Source: UBA7359 sp047618295 (GTDB lineage Bacteria > Pseudomonadota > Gammaproteobacteria > Eutrophobiales > Eutrophobiaceae). Taken from it: a DNA stretch of 23,184 nucleotides. How positions within the stretch are numbered: position 1 is the first letter of the stretch; each line of letters begins with the position of its first letter. This document shows, piece after piece, positions 14,514 through 22,887 of this stretch. The stretch is taken from positions 1 to 23,184 of the forward strand of contig JBLHKL010000021.1 in the NCBI GenBank assembly GCA_047618295.1. Reading direction: 5' to 3'. Both the position numbers and the translations under genes were made by a program. The notes below the pieces were generated by a model, which ran no database searches, was not told where the DNA came from, and worked only from the letters and a program-made list of their open reading frames with translations.

Positions 14514-15647
14514 ATGGCAGATAAACGAGATTATTACGAAGTATTAGGTGTTTCAAAGAATGCTGATGAGGCAGAATTAAAAAAAGCCTACCGTCGTTTG
14601 GCAATGAAACATCACCCCGATCGTAATGAAGGGGATGAGAAGGCCGAGGACAAATTTAAAGAAGCGAAAGAAGCACATGATATTTTATCTGATCAACAAA
14701 AACGCGCTGCTTATGATCAATTTGGCCATGCCGGAGTAGATAACAGTGCTGCAGGTGGCGGTGCTGGCGGTGCCGGGTTTGGTGACATTTTCGATAATGT
14801 CTTTGGTGATATTTTTGGTGGTGGTGGTGGTGGACGTGGTGGTAATCGTGTCTATCGCGGTGCGGATTTACGCTATAACCTTGAACTGTCTTTAGAAGAT
14901 GCCGTTGCTGGAACAACAGTAAAAATTCGTGTTCCAAAAATGGTGGTCTGTGAGAGCTGTAAAGGCTCCGGTGCAAAAAAAGGAAGCTCTCCGGTAAATT
15001 GTCCAACCTGTGCCGGTCATGGTCAGGTTAGAATGCAACAAGGCTTTTTTTCTGTACAACAAGCTTGTCCACAGTGTCGCGGACAAGGGAAAATAATCAG
15101 TGATCCATGTGGACCTTGTCGAGGCGAGGGTCGAGTCAGAGATAGTAAGACCATTTCAGTCAAGGTACCGGAAGGTGTCGATAATGGTGATCGGATTCGT
15201 CTTTCTGGAGAAGGTGAGGCCGGTGAAAATAGTGGGCCAGCTGGCGATTTATATGTACATATCTCTGTTAAGACTCATCCTATCTTTGAGCGTGATACTA
15301 CGGATCTCTATTGTGATGTACCTATCAGTTTTACTACTGCGGCGTTGGGTGGTGAACTTGAAGTGCCTACCTTAAAAGGAAAAGTAAAATTGAAAATTCC
15401 TGCTGAATCTCAAAGCGGGAAAATGTTTCGTCTGAGATCAAAAGGTGTTCGTTCAGTAAGAAGTTCATCAATAGGTGATTTACTCTGCCGTATCATTATT
15501 GAAACGCCTGTTAAGTTAACCAGTAAACAAAAAGAACTACTAAAAGAATTTGAAGCGACAATGGAAAGTGGCGGAAAAAAACACAGTCCTCAAGCCAGTT
15601 CATGGGTGGATGGGGTGAAGAAATTCTTTGACTCTATGACCAGTTAA
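14514..15647 (+). CDS. dnaJ: Chaperone protein DnaJ (Hsp40)
   Basis: DnaJ delivers substrates to DnaK and stimulates its ATPase. The 377-residue product is a full type I protein: a J domain (residues 5-70) with the HPD motif at 34-36, a Gly/Phe-rich linker (about 72-112, including runs of glycine), and a zinc-finger domain with four CxxCxGxG units starting at Cys146, Cys163, Cys185 and Cys199. The C-terminal substrate-binding and dimerisation domains follow. It starts 133 bases after dnaK, past a strong hairpin. In relatives dapB comes next; here a four-gene cassette intervenes. Confidence 0.97.
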   Translation: MADKRDYYEVLGVSKNADEAELKKAYRRLAMKHHPDRNEGDEKAEDKFKEAKEAHDILSDQQKRAAYDQFGHAGVDNSAAGGGAGGAGFGDIFDNVFGDIFGGGGGGRGGNRVYRGADLRYNLELSLEDAVAGTTVKIRVPKMVVCESCKGSGAKKGSSPVNCPTCAGHGQVRMQQGFFSVQQACPQCRGQGKIISDPCGPCRGEGRVRDSKTISVKVPEGVDNGDRIRLSGEGEAGENSGPAGDLYVHISVKTHPIFERDTTDLYCDVPISFTTAALGGELEVPTLKGKVKLKIPAESQSGKMFRLRSKGVRSVRSSSIGDLLCRIIIETPVKLTSKQKELLKEFEATMESGGKKHSPQASSWVDGVKKFFDSMTS

Positions 15648-15806
15648 TATTCGCCTTGTTATTTTATCCAATAACTTCGTTGCCGCACTTTTTTCGATGC
15701 TCATTTATTAGCATATAAACTCCGCTTCTCAAAAAGCACGGCGCCTCGTTCTTGAATAAAATTCCTAAGGCTTAATTCTTAGGTTACCAGCCTTTCTGTT
15801 GTTATC

Positions 15807-16388
15807 TCAACCCAATATATCCAGACCTAACTGAATTGCCTTTCGCATTTCTGCTTGATCTTTTGTCACTCTAGATGACACTAACAAACCTTGTATTAGC
15901 GTAATGAAATAGGCGGCTAACGAATCGGCATCCTTTTCTTTATCGATTTCTCCTGACGCTTGTGCTGAAAGGAGACGACTGAGGACAGCTTGTTTCATCT
16001 GGGCGAGGTGCTTATTCATTTCACCAAAGATCTCTTCATCGACTGAGGCCATTTCGTAAGCAGAGTTGGTTACCAAACAACCACTATTGCGGACAGACTC
16101 GTCACAACTGTCGACCATCAGATTGAAAATTTTACGCATACTTTCTTTAAAAGGAGCCTCAGGATTTTCAATGAGAATTGCATAGTAAGAAGTATGTTCC
16201 ATATAATGTGTAACACATTTTAGAAACAAGCCTTTTTTGTCACCAAATGCCTTGTATAGACTCCCTGGTTTTACACCTGTAACGGAAGCAATGTCTAGTA
16301 TAGAGGTTGCTTGATAGCCATTAGCCCAAAATTGTTTACCCGCATTTACCAACGTTTCGTCGTAATCAAACTCTCTAAGTCTTGCCAT
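15807..16388 (-). CDS. TetR/AcrR-family transcriptional regulator
   Basis: A 193-residue repressor-type protein. The N-terminal TetR helix-turn-helix is plain (residues 10-55: YDETLVNAGKQFWANGYQAT, then SILDIASVTGVKPGSLYKAF and DKKGLF). The C-terminal ligand domain carries SGCLVTNSAYEM, a cysteine-containing motif found in TetR regulators of electrophile and oxidant genes. Whether that cysteine senses anything here is inference. GAGGAT precedes the ATG. It follows the thioredoxin gene by 65 bases on the same strand, so it probably belongs to the same operon and regulates itself. A palindrome at 17437-17460 is the likely operator. Confidence 0.88.
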   Translation of the reverse strand: MARLREFDYDETLVNAGKQFWANGYQATSILDIASVTGVKPGSLYKAFGDKKGLFLKCVTHYMEHTSYYAILIENPEAPFKESMRKIFNLMVDSCDESVRNSGCLVTNSAYEMASVDEEIFGEMNKHLAQMKQAVLSRLLSAQASGEIDKEKDADSLAAYFITLIQGLLVSSRVTKDQAEMRKAIQLGLDILG

Positions 16389-16453
16389 AAGATCCTCTTA
16401 TCATAAAAAAACATGATTGAAACACATCAAATAAGTTTAAATCATCTTTTTGT

Positions 16454-16804
16454 TTATTTATGTTTTTTAATGAAGTTATCGATCATCGGAAACGGAGACT
16501 TGCCCATGAGTCGGTCGAGGTACTTACCCTCTTTAAATAATAATAAAGCAGGTACGCTTCTGACATCATGCTCTTCAGCCAGATTGTCATTCTCTTCAAT
16601 CTTTACTTTTAAAATAGAAAGTTCTGGATACTTTTCTGCAATTTCATTCAAGAGCGGTATTAATGACTTACAAGGGCCACAGTGCGTAGACCAAAAGTCG
16701 AGCATAACGAGGCCACCTTGCTGGATGGCCTCCTTACTTTCGTTTGTATCAGAATCAACAAAATTTGAAGCGCTGTTACTTTTGAGTGTGTGTGCCTCAG
16801 CCAT
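16454..16804 (-). CDS. Thioredoxin-family protein
   Basis: A 116-residue stand-alone thioredoxin fold with no signal peptide, so cytoplasmic. The active site is the canonical CGPC at residues 42-45 within LDFWSTHCGPCKSLIPLLNE, and the cis-proline is Pro85 in VRSVPALLLF. The start at 16804 gives normal length. A start 37 codons upstream would lie inside the preceding gene and add nothing thioredoxin-like. The ATG overlaps the end of the AhpD-like gene (ATGGCTGA, eight bases), so translation is probably coupled. This suggests the thioredoxin reduces the AhpD-like protein's CxxC or shares its substrate. Confidence 0.9.
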   Translation of the reverse strand: MAEAHTLKSNSASNFVDSDTNESKEAIQQGGLVMLDFWSTHCGPCKSLIPLLNEIAEKYPELSILKVKIEENDNLAEEHDVRSVPALLLFKEGKYLDRLMGKSPFPMIDNFIKKHK

Positions 16805-17384
16805 TAGCCGCTGCCTTTGGAATAAAGGGATAAGCCATTTCTTTTTCGTAAGCACTTTCATCTGTCGTATCAAGTCGCATAGTGATATTAAATTTGTTGC
16901 CAAAATTAAAAACACTACAGGCGAATATCAGTTCTACGACCTCTGCTTCGGTATATTCTTCTTTTAATTCGTCGTAAAACTCGTCAGGAATATAATTCGG
17001 ATCACCGGCCATATATTCTGCGAGCTTGATACCAAGGTATTCAGAACGAGTAAAAGCAGATTCATCAATTTCACCCATAAAGGCCTCTTCTTTTGGCCCC
17101 ACTTCCTCTACCACACCAGCGGCACGAACAGTCATGCAATAGCCACAGCGGTTTATTTCGCCCGTTTTAAGACGCATCATCTCAAATAGATGTGCTGGAA
17201 TACGACCAGCAATAAAAAAAGACTCGAATACTGGCAGGATGGTTTTTAATAAGTCAGGTTGGTGAGCTATTGCGCCCATCATTGCAGAATCGTGCCACCA
17301 TCCTTTAACAGACTGGTCTATTAACTCATTGATTTCTGGGTCATCTGACGTTCCGGGTGCTACAGGTTGAACTACTGAAGTCAT
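16797..17384 (-). CDS. Carboxymuconolactone decarboxylase / AhpD-like protein
   Basis: A 195-residue all-helical protein of the CMD/AhpD family. The core is RLKTGEINRCGYCMTVRAAG at residues 71-90, with the redox pair Cys80-Cys83. AhpD enzymes normally have a histidine four residues after the second cysteine; here it is Arg87, so the proton relay differs. Family members act as peroxidase-linked disulfide reductants or as decarboxylases. The CxxC favours a thiol role. GGAGG precedes the ATG. It is the first gene of an operon with the thioredoxin and probably the TetR gene, and is divergent from a GST-like gene. Confidence 0.87.
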   Translation of the reverse strand: MTSVVQPVAPGTSDDPEINELIDQSVKGWWHDSAMMGAIAHQPDLLKTILPVFESFFIAGRIPAHLFEMMRLKTGEINRCGYCMTVRAAGVVEEVGPKEEAFMGEIDESAFTRSEYLGIKLAEYMAGDPNYIPDEFYDELKEEYTEAEVVELIFACSVFNFGNKFNITMRLDTTDESAYEKEMAYPFIPKAAANG

Positions 17385-17436
17385 AGCGAATTACCTCCGT
17401 TAAGATTGGTAAAAGAGGTCATGAAGACCCTCTATA

Positions 17437-17460
17437 ATTGTTGAATGTAAATACAACAAT
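17437..17460. promoter_or_regulatory. Palindromic operator between divergent promoters
   Basis: ATTGTTG-N10-CAACAAT has perfect seven-base arms, and 20 of its 24 positions are symmetric. It overlaps the -35 hexamers of two opposite promoter candidates: leftward TTGTTG-17-TATAGA (17459-17431) and rightward TTGAAT-17-TATCGT (17441-17469). The size and place fit a TetR operator controlling both the AhpD/thioredoxin/TetR operon and the GST-like gene. Confidence 0.65.
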
Positions 17461-17510
17461 CTGTATCGTAGTCGTCTTAATTTAGAAAATCAAAGGAAAA
17501 TTATTAAGCA

Positions 17511-18116
17511 ATGAAACTGTTTTTTTCTCCTACATCGCCCTATGTTCGAAAAGTGCGAATTGCTGCAATAGAGTTGGGTCTTGAAGATCAGATTGAATTA
17601 ATCTTAACAAATCCATGGGAAAACCCACCTGAATTAGCAGATGCTAACCCGCTAGGTAAAGTGCCAGCACTGATGACCGCTGCTAATGAAATATTGTTTG
17701 ATTCGCCTGTGATTTGTGAATATTTGGATAGTCTAAATAGTGAGGTGGCTCTTTTCCCTGCTTCTGGAGAAGCACGTTGGAATGCTCTGCGTCTACAAGC
17801 AGTTGCTGATGGCATTCTCGATGCAGCTGTAATGATACGTTTAGACAGCTTACGTCCAGAAGCTGAGCAATATAGTGATATGCGTAGCAGGCAGATAAAT
17901 GTAATTCGGCGAGCGTTAATTTCATTATGTTCAGAAATGACTCGACTGATTGGACCGGTCACCATTGGACAAATCGCGGTGGCTTGTGCTCTTGGTTATC
18001 TTGATTTTCGACTACCCGAAGAAGATTGGCATAAGCAGCATCCAAAATTAGATTGTTGGTATGCTAGTTGGATGGAAAGAGAATCGATGCAAGTGACAAT
18101 ACCGCCTCTAACTTAA
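17511..18116 (+). CDS. Glutathione S-transferase-like protein
   Basis: A 201-residue cytoplasmic protein of the GST superfamily. The N-terminal thioredoxin-like half starts KLFFSPTSPYVRKVRIAAIE, with Ser9-Pro10 in the place of the catalytic or glutathione-contacting residue, followed by NPLGKVPALM (cis-proline) and FDSPVICEYLD (glutathione gamma-glutamyl contact). The helical C-terminal half includes GQIAVACALGYLDFRLPEEDW, resembling E. coli YibF. It likely conjugates or removes glutathione from an electrophile, but the substrate is unknown. The ribosome-binding site is weak. It shares the divergent operator with the AhpD-like operon. Confidence 0.9.
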   Translation: MKLFFSPTSPYVRKVRIAAIELGLEDQIELILTNPWENPPELADANPLGKVPALMTAANEILFDSPVICEYLDSLNSEVALFPASGEARWNALRLQAVADGILDAAVMIRLDSLRPEAEQYSDMRSRQINVIRRALISLCSEMTRLIGPVTIGQIAVACALGYLDFRLPEEDWHKQHPKLDCWYASWMERESMQVTIPPLT

Positions 18117-18192
18117 AATATAGTAGCCATTATATGTGGCATGTGACCCCATAATATTTTCCAGAATGTTAAGTCAGTTTTTGTAATCAATG

Positions 18193-18198
18193 TATAAT
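18193..18198 (+). promoter_or_regulatory. Likely -10 element of the dapB promoter
   Basis: A perfect TATAAT preceded by TG lies 34 bases before the dapB start. The -35 region (about TTAAGT, 18 bases upstream) is poor. Confidence 0.45.
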
Positions 18199-18231
18199 CC
18201 TAAATATTAGAATCTATATAGGCGCAGTTTT

Positions 18232-19038
18232 ATGTCGGTAAGAGTTGGTGTATGTGGTGCAGCTGGAAGAATGGGTAAGACTATCATGGAGGTCTGTAAA
18301 GACACTGATGGAGTCGAGGTCACCGCCGCTATTGAGTACAGTGAATCCCCCATGCTTGGGATCGATGCTGGTGATGTGGCCGGTATTGGTAAAACAGGTG
18401 TACTAATTACCGATGATATCTCAAGTATTGCTGATCAAGTTGATGTGATGATCGATTTTACTTTTGCCGCTTCAGTTACTGCAAATATTAAAAAATGCGT
18501 CTCTGCTAATTGTAAGATGGTGATAGGGACAACTGGTCTCAGTAAAGCAGATCATGAACAGATTGAACTAGCGTCAAATAAAATTGCCATTGTGTTTGCG
18601 CCAAATATGAGTATCGGCGTCAACCTGTGTTTAAAGTTATTAGAAATGGCGGCACAGGTCATAGGCGATGATGCGGATATAGAAATTATTGAAGCGCATC
18701 ACCGACATAAAAAAGATGCACCATCAGGTACTGCTATACGTATGGGAGAAGTCGTCGCAAAGACCTTGGGACGTAATCTGAAAGATTGTGCTGTCTATGG
18801 ACGTGAAGGTATTACCGGTGAAAGGGACAAGAATACGATTGGATTTGAAACAATACGAGCAGGTGACATAGTTGGTGATCATACCGTTATGTTTGCAACA
18901 GAAGGTGAGCGCGTTGAGATCACACATAAGGCATCATCAAGAAAGACATTTGCGAATGGTGCAGTAAGAGCAGCAAAATGGCTGGTAGAAAAAGACAATG
19001 GCCTGTTTGATATGCAAGATGTATTAAATCTAGGATAA
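18232..19038 (+). CDS. dapB: 4-hydroxy-tetrahydrodipicolinate reductase DapB
   Basis: DapB makes tetrahydrodipicolinate with NAD(P)H in the pathway to diaminopimelate and lysine. The 268-residue product has the Rossmann motif GAAGRMG at residues 9-15, TGLS after the nucleotide-binding strand, the catalytic segment EAHHRHK (155-160, with His156, His157 and His159 region), and KDAPSGTA (161-168), which binds the substrate. The length is normal. In pseudomonads dapB follows dnaJ and precedes carA; here it is separated from dnaJ by the redox cassette and is followed by a broken gene. Confidence 0.96.
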   Translation: MSVRVGVCGAAGRMGKTIMEVCKDTDGVEVTAAIEYSESPMLGIDAGDVAGIGKTGVLITDDISSIADQVDVMIDFTFAASVTANIKKCVSANCKMVIGTTGLSKADHEQIELASNKIAIVFAPNMSIGVNLCLKLLEMAAQVIGDDADIEIIEAHHRHKKDAPSGTAIRMGEVVAKTLGRNLKDCAVYGREGITGERDKNTIGFETIRAGDIVGDHTVMFATEGERVEITHKASSRKTFANGAVRAAKWLVEKDNGLFDMQDVLNLG

Positions 19039-19077
19039 GATTATTGTCAATTAAGATTGTTATATTAATCGTTTATT

Positions 19078-19711
19078 ATGATAGATAAGAACCAAATACA
19101 GAGACTTTACGATCAGTCATATTTTTCCTATACAGCCACGTATTTTGGTGCTGTTATGGCTTTTTGGTTATTTAAAGGTATTACACCTGACACGGTTTTA
19201 AATACCTAGTTCATCACTTTTACGATATTTACATCGGCACGGTTTTTCCTTACCTGGAAGTTTAATAACAGTGAACACGAGAAAAGCACCGATGTTTGGA
19301 TGATGGTCTTTTTAATCGCCTCAGTAATATCAGGGACAATGTGGGGGCTTACGGGTTTTATATTTATACCTAAGGGAGCACTTCCTTTACTCGAGTCGAG
19401 TGTTACATCATGGCATCCTCTTATTATTCATTGCGACTTTAATTGCTGGATCGATCATTACTTATTCCGCAAGTAAAACAGTATATTTAAGTTTTTCAGT
19501 GCCTGCGATAATTCCTCAATGCTTGATGCTAATTGCCCAAGGGGATAAATATCATTCGTTTCTTGGCGGTATAGTTCTTATATACGCTTTTATAATGTTC
19601 GTGATTTCTGTTTATATTAATAGAGTTTTTTCAGAGTCCGATAAAGTTGATGTTCAAAATAAATTTCTTAAATCAGTTATTGAAAAGCATGGCATAAAAA
19701 CAGAAGAGTAA
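19078..19711 (+). pseudogene. Broken multi-pass membrane sensor gene
   Basis: From the ATG at 19078 the frame runs 43 codons (MIDKNQIQRLYDQSYFSYTA onward) to an in-frame TAG at 19207. It then continues coherently as membrane protein (ITFTIFTSARFFLTWKF, WMMVFLIASVISGTMWGLTG) until about 19395, where one extra base shifts the frame. The rest (LHHGILLLFIATLIAGSIIT onward) runs to a stop at 19711. Joined, it gives about 210 residues with five or six membrane helices. The text resembles the N-terminal membrane domain of some GGDEF or histidine-kinase sensor proteins, but no output domain follows. A repeat (TCGAG twice) sits at the shift. A sequencing error could explain the shift but not also the TAG. 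Confidence 0.65.
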
Positions 19712-19729
19712 GGTACTCGTCTATTTTTC

Positions 19730-21448
19730 TTAAAGTGTTGCGGTAGTAGAGGTATAGGGAACAATCAGAGAAACCTCCCCGCTAATATGATGCTGTTGTA
19801 CCTTACGCCAGTATTGAGCTGTTAATAAATCTTGATGATGTTTCATGAATTCAATTTTAAGTCTTTCGTTCATGGATAGAAACTTAATAAACTCTTCGGG
19901 AAATATATCGTGCTCGCCAACGTAGTACCAAGTGTCTGCGAGCATCTCGTCTTCAAAATCACTTGCTTCGGGAATTTCACGAAAGTTACATTCAGTCACT
20001 AATGACACTTCATCATAATCGTAGAAAATAACGCGCTTGTGTTGTGTAACACCAAAGTTTTTCAAAAGTAGATCGCCGGTAAAAATATTTGTTTGCGCCA
20101 GGTCTTTGATAGTTTGTCCATAATCAATTACGGCGGCGGTGGCTTCTTCTTCTGACACTTCATTAATGTATAAATTTAATGGTCGCACACGTCGTTCTGT
20201 ATAGACTCTTTGCAAGAGAAGATACTTGCCTTCCATGCGTACGCTTTCTGAGGCACCTTCGAGCAACTCAAGCAATAGTTCTCTAGAAAATCGATTTATA
20301 GGAAATTTAAGATTGAGGAATTCTTGTGTATCAATCAATCTGCCAGCTCTATCATGCTTTGACACAAGTTTGTATTTACCAATAACTTCATCACGAGAAA
20401 CAGTTTTTGGGTAACCAAACTTGTCGCGAATAATTTTAAAAACCAGATTGTAAGATGGCAATGTAAATACAATCATGACAAGCCCAGTGTCACCTTCAGC
20501 ATGTACAAATTTATCTCTGGTATTGCTTAAGTGTGTAGTAAATGTCCGGTGACGTTCAGTCTTTCCCTGTCGTAAGCGGCCAAGCACTGTGTATAGCTCA
20601 TCAATCGGTTTTTTGGGAAGTATTGATTTAAGAAAATGAACAGCACCTATTACAGAATTTGGATCAGCAAAGTAATATGATCGTGTATAGCCGAAGATTA
20701 AGCTGATCTCTTTTTCACTGAGAAAAACGGCATCAACCATGATGCCACTGTCTTCGTTTTTAAATGCGATCACAATAGGTGTCTCGCCTTCGCTAAGTAT
20801 TAACTTGCCAACCAGGTAAGCGCGTGCTGCTTGATAAAAAAATGAATCGATAAATTCGAATCTTATGTACTCGACATTTTTACTAAACTTTAATTTAGTA
20901 TCGGCGTTTATCATCTTCTCAATGCGTTTGGCATTACGACTGATATCGTCATAGGGAATGCGAAAAGAAAAGTCGTCAAGAATAGTTTCAAAGATACGTT
21001 GCAGGGAAACCCAGTATGGGTAACGCCTGATGTTGAGCGACATTATCAGATGTATGTCATCTGAAGGGCTTGATGAAGTGAACTCTATTTCTTGATTAAC
21101 ACCCTCAGTATCAAATATACGTCGTGTGGTTGAGTTGAAGAAGGTTTTTATAAAATCATTATCAGGAACCTGATCCAGGCGTTCGCCAAAGTAACTCCTT
21201 ATCTTGCGCCATAGTTCTTTATCATTAACGCGTTCGTTTAGAGTTTTACGCAGGGTAAGGACAATTCGTCGAATAGCTTTTTCATAGAGGTCGACACGAT
21301 CAACAATATCCTGTTGATGTCCTTTCCAATCCCGTTGTTCAAAACGTGTCCGTGCACGTTTCGTAGTACGGTGAAAGTTATTGTTATAACGAATAAAGCC
21401 GTCGTAGATAATCTGCGAGCATTCTGCAATCAGATCTCTATCAGACAT
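19730..21448 (-). CDS. aceK: Isocitrate dehydrogenase kinase/phosphatase AceK
   Basis: AceK phosphorylates isocitrate dehydrogenase to switch carbon to the glyoxylate bypass, and also dephosphorylates it. The 572-residue product has the family length. The ATP-binding region is DTGLVMIVFTLPSYNLVFKI, with the downstream RDKFGYPK. The catalytic segment is IFYDYDEV, with Asp477 and Asp479. The N-terminal regulatory domain is complete. It lies 24 bases after icd on the same strand, so kinase and substrate are co-transcribed. In E. coli aceK is in aceBAK instead. Confidence 0.96.
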   Translation of the reverse strand: MSDRDLIAECSQIIYDGFIRYNNNFHRTTKRARTRFEQRDWKGHQQDIVDRVDLYEKAIRRIVLTLRKTLNERVNDKELWRKIRSYFGERLDQVPDNDFIKTFFNSTTRRIFDTEGVNQEIEFTSSSPSDDIHLIMSLNIRRYPYWVSLQRIFETILDDFSFRIPYDDISRNAKRIEKMINADTKLKFSKNVEYIRFEFIDSFFYQAARAYLVGKLILSEGETPIVIAFKNEDSGIMVDAVFLSEKEISLIFGYTRSYYFADPNSVIGAVHFLKSILPKKPIDELYTVLGRLRQGKTERHRTFTTHLSNTRDKFVHAEGDTGLVMIVFTLPSYNLVFKIIRDKFGYPKTVSRDEVIGKYKLVSKHDRAGRLIDTQEFLNLKFPINRFSRELLLELLEGASESVRMEGKYLLLQRVYTERRVRPLNLYINEVSEEEATAAVIDYGQTIKDLAQTNIFTGDLLLKNFGVTQHKRVIFYDYDEVSLVTECNFREIPEASDFEDEMLADTWYYVGEHDIFPEEFIKFLSMNERLKIEFMKHHQDLLTAQYWRKVQQHHISGEVSLIVPYTSTTATL

Positions 21449-21472
21449 AGTCTTTATTTAAGTTTCAACACA

Positions 21473-22768
21473 TCACAGGTTTGAGATTAATGCGTCTGCA
21501 AATTCGCTGCATTTAACCTCTGTTGCCCCATCCATCAGACGGGCAAAGTCATAGGTGACCGTTTTATTGGCAATGGTCTTATCCATTGCTTCGATCACTC
21601 TATCGGCTGCTTCAGTCCAACCAAGGTAACGCAGCATCATCTCTCCAGACAATAATAGTGAACCCGGATTAACTTTATCCTGACCAGCATATTTTGGTGC
21701 GGTGCCATGAGTTGCCTCAAAAATTGCATGGCCAGTGTCGTAATTAATATTGCCACCTGGCGCGATGCCAATCCCTCCGACCTGAGCCGCCAATGCATCT
21801 GATAGATAATCCCCATTCAGATTCATGGTTGCAATCACTTCAAAATCTTCAGGGCGGGTCAATACTTGTTGCAGGGTAATATCGGCTATCGCATCTTTGA
21901 TCAAAACCTTGCCATCCTTTTCAGCCTGAGCCATTTCATCTTGCGCAGCCTGTGTACCTTTTTCAGCACGGGTGCGTTCCCAGATATCCCAGCTATAGGT
22001 TTCATTGGCAAATTCAGTTTCGGCCAGTTCATAACCCCAGTTTCTAAAAGCACCTTCGGTGAATTTCATGATGTTCCCTTTATGCACAAAGGTAACGCTT
22101 TTACGTTTGTTCTCTAGCGCATATTTAATGGCTGCACGAACCAGACGGGCGGTGCCTTCTTGTGAGATTGGTTTAATACCAATACCGCAGGTGTTCGGGA
22201 ATCGAATTTTTTGATAATAACTAGGAAAAGCTTCTTTAAACATCTCGAGAAATTTTTTGTTCTCGTCGCTGCCTTGTTCGAATTCAATTCCGGTGTAGAT
22301 GTCTTCTGTGTTCTCGCGGAAGATCACCATGTCGATTAATTCAGGATGCCTGACGGGTGAGGGGACACCTTTATACCAGCGCACGGGTCTGAGGCAGACA
22401 TACAAGTCCAGGATTTGGCGAAGCGCGACATTTAGAGAACTAATGCCGCCACCTATTGGTGTCGTTAACGGGCCTTTAATCGCAACCAAAAACTCGCGAC
22501 AAGTGTCTATGGTTTCATCAGGCAACCAGCTACCGGTTATTTTATTCGCCTTTTCGCCAGCATAAACTTCAAGCCATTTAATCTCTTTTTTACCGCCATA
22601 GGCCTTTGCAACAGCAGCATCTAATACACGTTGCGAGGCATTCCAGACATCGGGACCAATACCATCACCTTCTATAAAAGGTATGACAGGCGTATCCGGT
22701 ACATTTAATATGCCATTCTTAATTGAAATCTTTTTCCCACCACTAGGTGCTTTTTTAGGTGCGGCCAA
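21473..22768 (-). CDS. icd: NADP-dependent isocitrate dehydrogenase
   Basis: This enzyme oxidises isocitrate to 2-oxoglutarate in the citric acid cycle. The 431-residue product is close to E. coli Icd. The AceK target serine is Ser111 in GGGISSLNVALRQ. Substrate residues are in CLRPVRWYKG and FRENTEDIYTG. NADP-type determinants are kept: KYAGQDKVNPG and TYDFARLMDG (the Tyr and Arg that contact the 2'-phosphate). An N-terminal lysine-rich stretch (APKKAPSGGKK) is slightly longer than in E. coli. The start is TTG, eight bases after GGGAG. No ATG suits. It is followed by aceK. Confidence 0.96.
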   Translation of the reverse strand: MAAPKKAPSGGKKISIKNGILNVPDTPVIPFIEGDGIGPDVWNASQRVLDAAVAKAYGGKKEIKWLEVYAGEKANKITGSWLPDETIDTCREFLVAIKGPLTTPIGGGISSLNVALRQILDLYVCLRPVRWYKGVPSPVRHPELIDMVIFRENTEDIYTGIEFEQGSDENKKFLEMFKEAFPSYYQKIRFPNTCGIGIKPISQEGTARLVRAAIKYALENKRKSVTFVHKGNIMKFTEGAFRNWGYELAETEFANETYSWDIWERTRAEKGTQAAQDEMAQAEKDGKVLIKDAIADITLQQVLTRPEDFEVIATMNLNGDYLSDALAAQVGGIGIAPGGNINYDTGHAIFEATHGTAPKYAGQDKVNPGSLLLSGEMMLRYLGWTEAADRVIEAMDKTIANKTVTYDFARLMDGATEVKCSEFADALISNL

Positions 22769-22806
22769 AATACTATCTCCCTGAAAATATTATTATTTCA
22801 TGTCTT

Positions 22807-22835
22807 TATATACTAGTAGCTATTTTAACCGTTAA
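22807..22835 (-). promoter_or_regulatory. Putative icd-aceK promoter
   Basis: On the minus strand TTAACG (22835-22830), 17 bases, TATATA (22812-22807), about 40 bases before the icd start. Each hexamer matches the sigma70 consensus at four of six positions. Confidence 0.4.
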
Positions 22836-22850
22836 ATCAGATTTAAGTAA

Positions 22851-22879
22851 TTGACATAAGACAATAAATTCTCTATTTT
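22851..22879 (+). promoter_or_regulatory. Sigma70-type promoter of the metZ leader
   Basis: A perfect TTGACA (22851-22856), 17 bases, TATTTT (22874-22879). Transcription would begin at about 22886-22888, directly at the first stem of the riboswitch. Confidence 0.75.
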
Positions 22880-22887
22880 CTTTATAT

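Noticed and set aside
14656..15006. Histidine-rich open frame on the minus strand
   Set aside because: It is the antisense of the glycine-rich region of dnaJ; GGT repeats read backwards give His codons. No ribosome-binding site.
16413..16967. 184-codon plus-strand frame
   Set aside because: It is antisense to the thioredoxin and AhpD-like genes, both of which have exact active-site motifs.
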